From Candidatus Mediterraneibacter stercorigallinarum (GTDB lineage: Bacteria > Bacillota > Clostridia > Lachnospirales > Lachnospiraceae), in the NCBI GenBank assembly GCA_019116185.1, contig DXCD01000108.1, positions 1 through 9,093 on the forward strand: 9,093 bases of DNA. Direction: 5' to 3'. The position numbers were made by a program, and so were the translations under genes. Every line of letters starts with the position of its first letter. Position 1 is the stretch's first letter. Below are positions 7,566 through 9,093 of this stretch, one piece after another. The notes under the pieces are model-generated. The model saw only the letters and a program-made list of their open reading frames with translations. It was not told where the DNA came from and did no database searches.

Positions 7566-7588
7566 CTGTACTTATCTGACAAGTACAG
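7566..7588. promoter_or_regulatory. Operator-like dyad I at the ABC/GntR operon start site
   Basis: A perfect 8+8 inverted repeat: CTGTACTT (7566-7573), 7-base spacer, AAGTACAG (7581-7588). On the outside TAAT and ATTA extend the symmetry with one unpaired base. It overlaps the downstream edge of the -10 and the predicted start (about 7580), the classic place for a repressor. The operon encodes a GntR/YtrA-type protein, whose sites commonly carry GT/AC-rich half-sites, so it is the likely ligand (inference). Confidence 0.65.
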
Positions 7589-7615
7589 ATTAGCACAAAC
7601 TGTAATAACTGTCAA
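7587..7615 (-). promoter_or_regulatory. Promoter of the five-gene ABC/GntR operon
   Basis: Read on the minus strand: a perfect -35 TTGACA (7615-7610), a 17-base spacer, and an extended -10 TGC-TAATCT (hexamer 7592-7587). The predicted start is near 7580, leaving a leader of about 37 bases before the ATG at 7543. Confidence 0.75.
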
Positions 7616-7634
7616 TATATAATATATACAGTTT
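7597..7634. promoter_or_regulatory. Operator-like dyad II over the -35 box
   Basis: A perfect 8+8 inverted repeat: AAACTGTA (7597-7604) and TACAGTTT (7627-7634), with 22 bases between containing the -35. It shares the CTGTA/TACAG half-site with dyad I, but with a wider gap. It may be a second binding site for the same regulator, or two half-sites for separate dimers. The centres of the two dyads are about 38.5 bases apart. Confidence 0.5.
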
Positions 7635-7687
7635 AACGAAGATTTTACATGGACGCTCAGATTATGAGGTGACAGGCAGCAGAACCC

Positions 7688-7739
7688 AAAAAGCGCCCGC
7701 AGGTCTGTACTCGTTAAAGTGTACAGTTCCTGCGGGCGC
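7688..7739 (-). terminator. Intrinsic terminator of the lipoprotein gene
   Basis: An 11-bp GC-rich stem: 7693-7703 pairs perfectly with 7729-7739. On the minus strand it is followed at once by TTTTT (7692-7688). Inside it a second 6-bp stem, CTGTAC (7705-7710) with GTACAG (7721-7726), extends the hairpin across a small 1x2 internal loop. It lies 31 bases past the lipoprotein stop and insulates the ABC operon promoter. Confidence 0.9.
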
Positions 7740-7769
7740 CGGATGTTTTTATTCAGTAGTTTACGGTGA

Positions 7770-8312
7770 TTATTCTGCTGATGGAACAAATTCCTTTGAT
7801 AACAGTTCAGCTCCTGTGCTGTCCAGATAGCGTACTACGACAGAAGGATTTTCAACTTCCACGGCAAGCGGGATGGTGGATGCGATGGCTTCATATGTGG
7901 AAGCCTGTGAGTCAAGGCTGGATTCAAGAGCAGCGACGTCGAGCGCCGCGGCAACATTTGGGTCCGTGATCGTAAAGTTGTAGATCAGCTTGCCGCCTTC
8001 TGCGGCGAGTTCCACACTCAGTCCTGTACCCTCAAGCGCTGCAGTCTGAGTTTCCATCTGTTCCTTCATTTCATCGGAATTGATAAACTCCTCGAGAGTC
8101 GCATACTTTCCGGTAGCGGAAAGGTCAGAAGCGTCATCTTCCGCTTCCGCATCGGCAGCATCTTCGCCGGCTGTATCCTCATCGGCAGATTCAGCATCCT
8201 CTTCTTCAACAGCAGCAGGCTCCGCATCGTCAGAATTCCCACAGGCAGTGAATGCAAATGTGAGCATTGCGACGCACATGAAAAGTAACATTTTTCGGAT
8301 CAGATTTTTCAT
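7770..8312 (-). CDS. Secreted lipoprotein with acidic linker (possible DUF4854)
   Basis: A 180-residue exported lipoprotein. Seen: a lipoprotein signal peptide (MKNLIRKMLLFMCVAMLTF) with the cleavage region F-T-A-C and lipidated Cys at residue 24. A Phe at -3 is less usual than Leu. Next is a low-complexity Asp/Glu/Ala linker of about 36 residues (28-63), probably spanning the cell wall. Then a compact domain (about 68-180) with YATLEEFINSDEMKEQM, an amphipathic Ala-rich helix and a closing strand VVVRYLDSTGAELLSKEF. The domain resembles small Firmicute lipoproteins annotated DUF4854, recalled without a search. The function is unknown. The start at 8312 has GAGGAGGG upstream; an in-frame ATG at 8357 falls inside the -10 box and is rejected. 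It is monocistronic, with its own promoter and terminator. Confidence 0.85.
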   Translation of the reverse strand: MKNLIRKMLLFMCVAMLTFAFTACGNSDDAEPAAVEEEDAESADEDTAGEDAADAEAEDDASDLSATGKYATLEEFINSDEMKEQMETQTAALEGTGLSVELAAEGGKLIYNFTITDPNVAAALDVAALESSLDSQASTYEAIASTIPLAVEVENPSVVVRYLDSTGAELLSKEFVPSAE

Positions 8313-8342
8313 AATATATTCCCTCCTCAATAAGTTTGTCTG

Positions 8343-8381
8343 AGAATATTCTATCATACCGAATATAAACAGTCGAGTAAA
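8343..8381 (-). promoter_or_regulatory. Promoter of the lipoprotein gene, with start-site palindrome
   Basis: Minus strand: -35 TTTACT (8381-8376; 4 of 6), 17-base spacer, -10 TATGAT (8358-8353; 5 of 6). The predicted start is near 8346. A perfect 10-base palindrome AGAATATTCT (8343-8352) lies directly against the -10 and covers the start, so it could be an operator. A/T-rich DNA upstream (8380-8400) could act as an UP element. Confidence 0.65.
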
Positions 8382-8429
8382 AAATATATAATTAAATTTT
8401 TGATAAATTGTCGGGTGTTTTATTGTTTT

Positions 8430-8445
8430 TGTTGCAATGGCAACA
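8430..8445. promoter_or_regulatory. Short dyad upstream of the 8467 promoter
   Basis: TGTTGC (8430-8435) and GCAACA (8440-8445) flank AATG. It sits about 22 bases upstream of a perfect TATAAT that lacks a recognisable -35, where an activator or repressor might bind. The function is unproven. Confidence 0.35.
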
Positions 8446-8463
8446 GTAAGCCAGGGCGTTTTA

Positions 8464-8472
8464 TGCTATAAT
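8464..8472 (+). promoter_or_regulatory. Extended -10 promoter of an orphan transcript
   Basis: TGC-TATAAT: a perfect -10 hexamer (8467-8472) with the TGn extension at 8464-8466. No -35 is visible at 16-19 bases (candidates read CAGTAA or similar). The predicted start is about 8478-8480. It points into a region without a protein gene. Confidence 0.5.
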
Positions 8473-8473
8473 T

Positions 8474-8565
8474 CCTCAGACGCAGACGGAAACCGTTACT
8501 TCCGGAATGTAAGAAGATAAAGGAAGGATGTGCTGCGAAGGGGCGGTGATACGGTCTGTCTGAGG
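8474..8565 (+). ncRNA. Candidate structured RNA or leader, unclassified
   Basis: The ends are complementary: CCTCAGAC (8474-8481) pairs with GTCTGAGG (8558-8565). After a 2-base bulge, AGAC (8484-8487) pairs with GTCT (8554-8557). Inside, CCGT (8493-8496) can pair with ACGG (8551-8554; competing for one base) and CTTCC (8499-8503) with GGAAG (8522-8526). Hexamer CAGACG is repeated in tandem at 8477-8488. No intrinsic terminator follows, so this may be a leader or a processed RNA. Compared from memory with 6S, SRP, tmRNA, RNase P and common riboswitches, it fits none well. The outer 4 bases of the stem may lie just before the predicted start, which weakens the case. Confidence 0.35.
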
Positions 8566-8615
8566 CTGGAAATAGATATAATGATGTGAAAATGAGAATG
8601 AATATCAAATTGCTC

Positions 8616-8674
8616 TTGCTATTTTGCAGCATATATTGTATGATATTGACATGAGTTAGAAGAGGCTAACTAAT
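8616..8674 (+). promoter_or_regulatory. Promoter region and dyad before the DUF2325 gene
   Basis: Two overlapping readings. (a) TTGCTA (8616-8621), 17 bases, TATGAT (8639-8644), start near 8651. (b) A perfect TTGACA (8646-8651), 17 bases, ACTAAT (8669-8674; 4 of 6), start near 8681. A perfect dyad AGTTAG (8654-8659), 6-base gap, CTAACT (8666-8671) is either at the 5' end of message (a) or in the spacer of promoter (b). The second arrangement is typical of repressor control. The half-sites recall DtxR-type iron boxes, but the 6-base gap differs from the canonical 1-base gap. Confidence 0.55.
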
Positions 8675-8718
8675 TTATGAGATTCATTGTACAATTGCTT
8701 GTCATAGGGAGGTTTAAT

Positions 8719-9000
8719 ATGAGTGTTGTCATTATAGGCGGCCACGACAGAATGGTATGTCAGTATAAGCAGATATGCAGGAGATTTAACTGCAAGGCAA
8801 AAGTTTTTACTCAGATGTCAGCAAGTCTCAGCAAACAGATCGGCAGTCCGGATCTGATTGTACTCTTTACGAATACAGTGTCACATAAAATGGTGCGGTG
8901 CGCTGTAGAAGAAGCAGAACGGTGCAGCGCAGATGTAGTCAGATGCCATACAAGTAGTAAGAATGCGTTGGAAGAGATTCTTGGGAGCGTGTGTGGGTAA
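8719..9000 (+). CDS. DUF2325 family protein, small and Cys-rich
   Basis: A 93-residue cytosolic protein with the DUF2325 pattern: N-terminal strand SVVIIGGHDRMV (GGHD at 7-10), central PDLIVLFTNTVSHKMV (44-59) and C-terminal RCHTSSKNALEEIL (75-88). The alternation of strand and helix suggests a small Rossmann-like fold. It has seven Cys (14, 20, 25, 61, 69, 76, 92) and His at 9, 56 and 77, so metal or redox chemistry is plausible but unproven; no biochemical function is established that I know of. The ATG at 8719 has AGGGAGG upstream. An in-frame ATG at 8677 adds MRFIVQLLVIGRFN but has no site and sits against the promoter, so it is rejected. The 93 bases after the stop show no terminator, and a following gene outside the window is possible. 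Confidence 0.85.
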   Translation: MSVVIIGGHDRMVCQYKQICRRFNCKAKVFTQMSASLSKQIGSPDLIVLFTNTVSHKMVRCAVEEAERCSADVVRCHTSSKNALEEILGSVCG

Positions 9001-9093
9001 ATCTGGATTTGTGGGGGAGACTTAGATGGAGTAAAGCGTCCGAAAACTGCAGAGGATTCTTTCATAACGTATTCGGGGATGGGGATGTGTGGC
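9001..9093. other. Window end, no feature recognised
   Basis: No terminator, promoter or convincing start. An ATG at 9079 after CGGGG stays open for the last five codons, too short to call. Confidence 0.5.

Noticed and set aside
7544..7789. Upstream extension of ATPase A
   Set aside because: It would translate through the operon promoter, dyads and the neighbour's terminator; family N-terminus fits the ATG at 7543.
8528..8563. An 11-residue leader-peptide frame (MCCEGAVIRSV)
   Set aside because: GGAAGG abuts the ATG with no spacer, so initiation is unlikely; it falls inside the candidate RNA stem region.
8474..8565. 6S RNA, SRP RNA or a known riboswitch
   Set aside because: The paired segment is far shorter than 6S RNA, the SRP GGAAG/GNAR-type core is not in the right order, and no conserved riboswitch core was recognised. 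A covariance-model scan could overturn this.
8420..8632. A 70-codon minus-strand frame in the region without a gene
   Set aside because: No ribosome binding site or promoter on that strand, low-complexity translation, and it covers plus-strand promoter elements.
8592..8654. A 20-residue hydrophobic peptide frame (begins MRMNIKLLLLF)
   Set aside because: No ribosome binding site and it overlaps the DUF2325 promoter boxes; hydrophobicity follows from A/T-rich DNA.

Overview
The window looks like chromosome of an anaerobic Firmicute, most likely a gut Clostridia of the Lachnospiraceae type. This rests on protein resemblance and style: a short FeoB with a small Cys-rich partner, a YhaM/CyuA-type cysteine desulfidase, YtrA-type GntR/ABC operon logic, a DUF2325 protein, strong GGAGG ribosome binding sites and sigma-A-like promoters. 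It is inference; there is no rRNA or other phylogenetic marker. I see no insertion sequence, phage gene, integrase, tRNA or CRISPR array.

Layout. (1) 40-2496, plus strand: feoB, then an intercistronic hairpin, then a small membrane protein joining a FeoB-associated Cys-rich segment to a heavy-metal-associated (HMA) domain. The start of this iron operon lies left of the window. (2) 2569-3966, plus strand: a good promoter, a 10-bp hairpin at the very start of the message, and a cyuA-like iron-sulfur L-cysteine desulfidase. (3) 7615 down to 3963, minus strand: a five-gene operon in the order ATPase A, permease A, GntR, ATPase B, permease B, with ATGA overlaps inside both ATPase/permease pairs. 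It has a TTGACA/extended -10 promoter flanked by two dyads that share CTGTA/TACAG half-sites. Its last stop codon overlaps the cyuA stop at TTAA (3963-3966), so the convergent units have no terminator space between them. (4) 8381 down to 7688, minus strand: a single lipoprotein gene with its own promoter and a strong terminator. (5) 8382-8718, plus strand: no convincing protein gene, but an extended -10 promoter, a 92-nt segment whose ends pair (possible structured RNA or leader), and a promoter with a dyad in front of the last gene. (6) 8719-9000, plus strand: a small Cys-rich DUF2325 protein.

How the parts may work together. FeoB brings in Fe(II), and the Cys-rich/HMA partner probably helps with metal handling at the membrane. 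CyuA degrades cysteine to pyruvate, ammonia and sulfide and itself needs a [4Fe-4S] cluster, so iron and sulfur functions sit side by side, though with separate promoters. The five-gene operon looks like an autoregulated, inducible pair of ABC-2 exporters of the kind used against membrane-active peptides or antibiotics; the inducer and substrates cannot be read from sequence. The least explained parts are the 8382-8718 region and the repeated CTGTAC/GTACAG dyads at 7566-7726.
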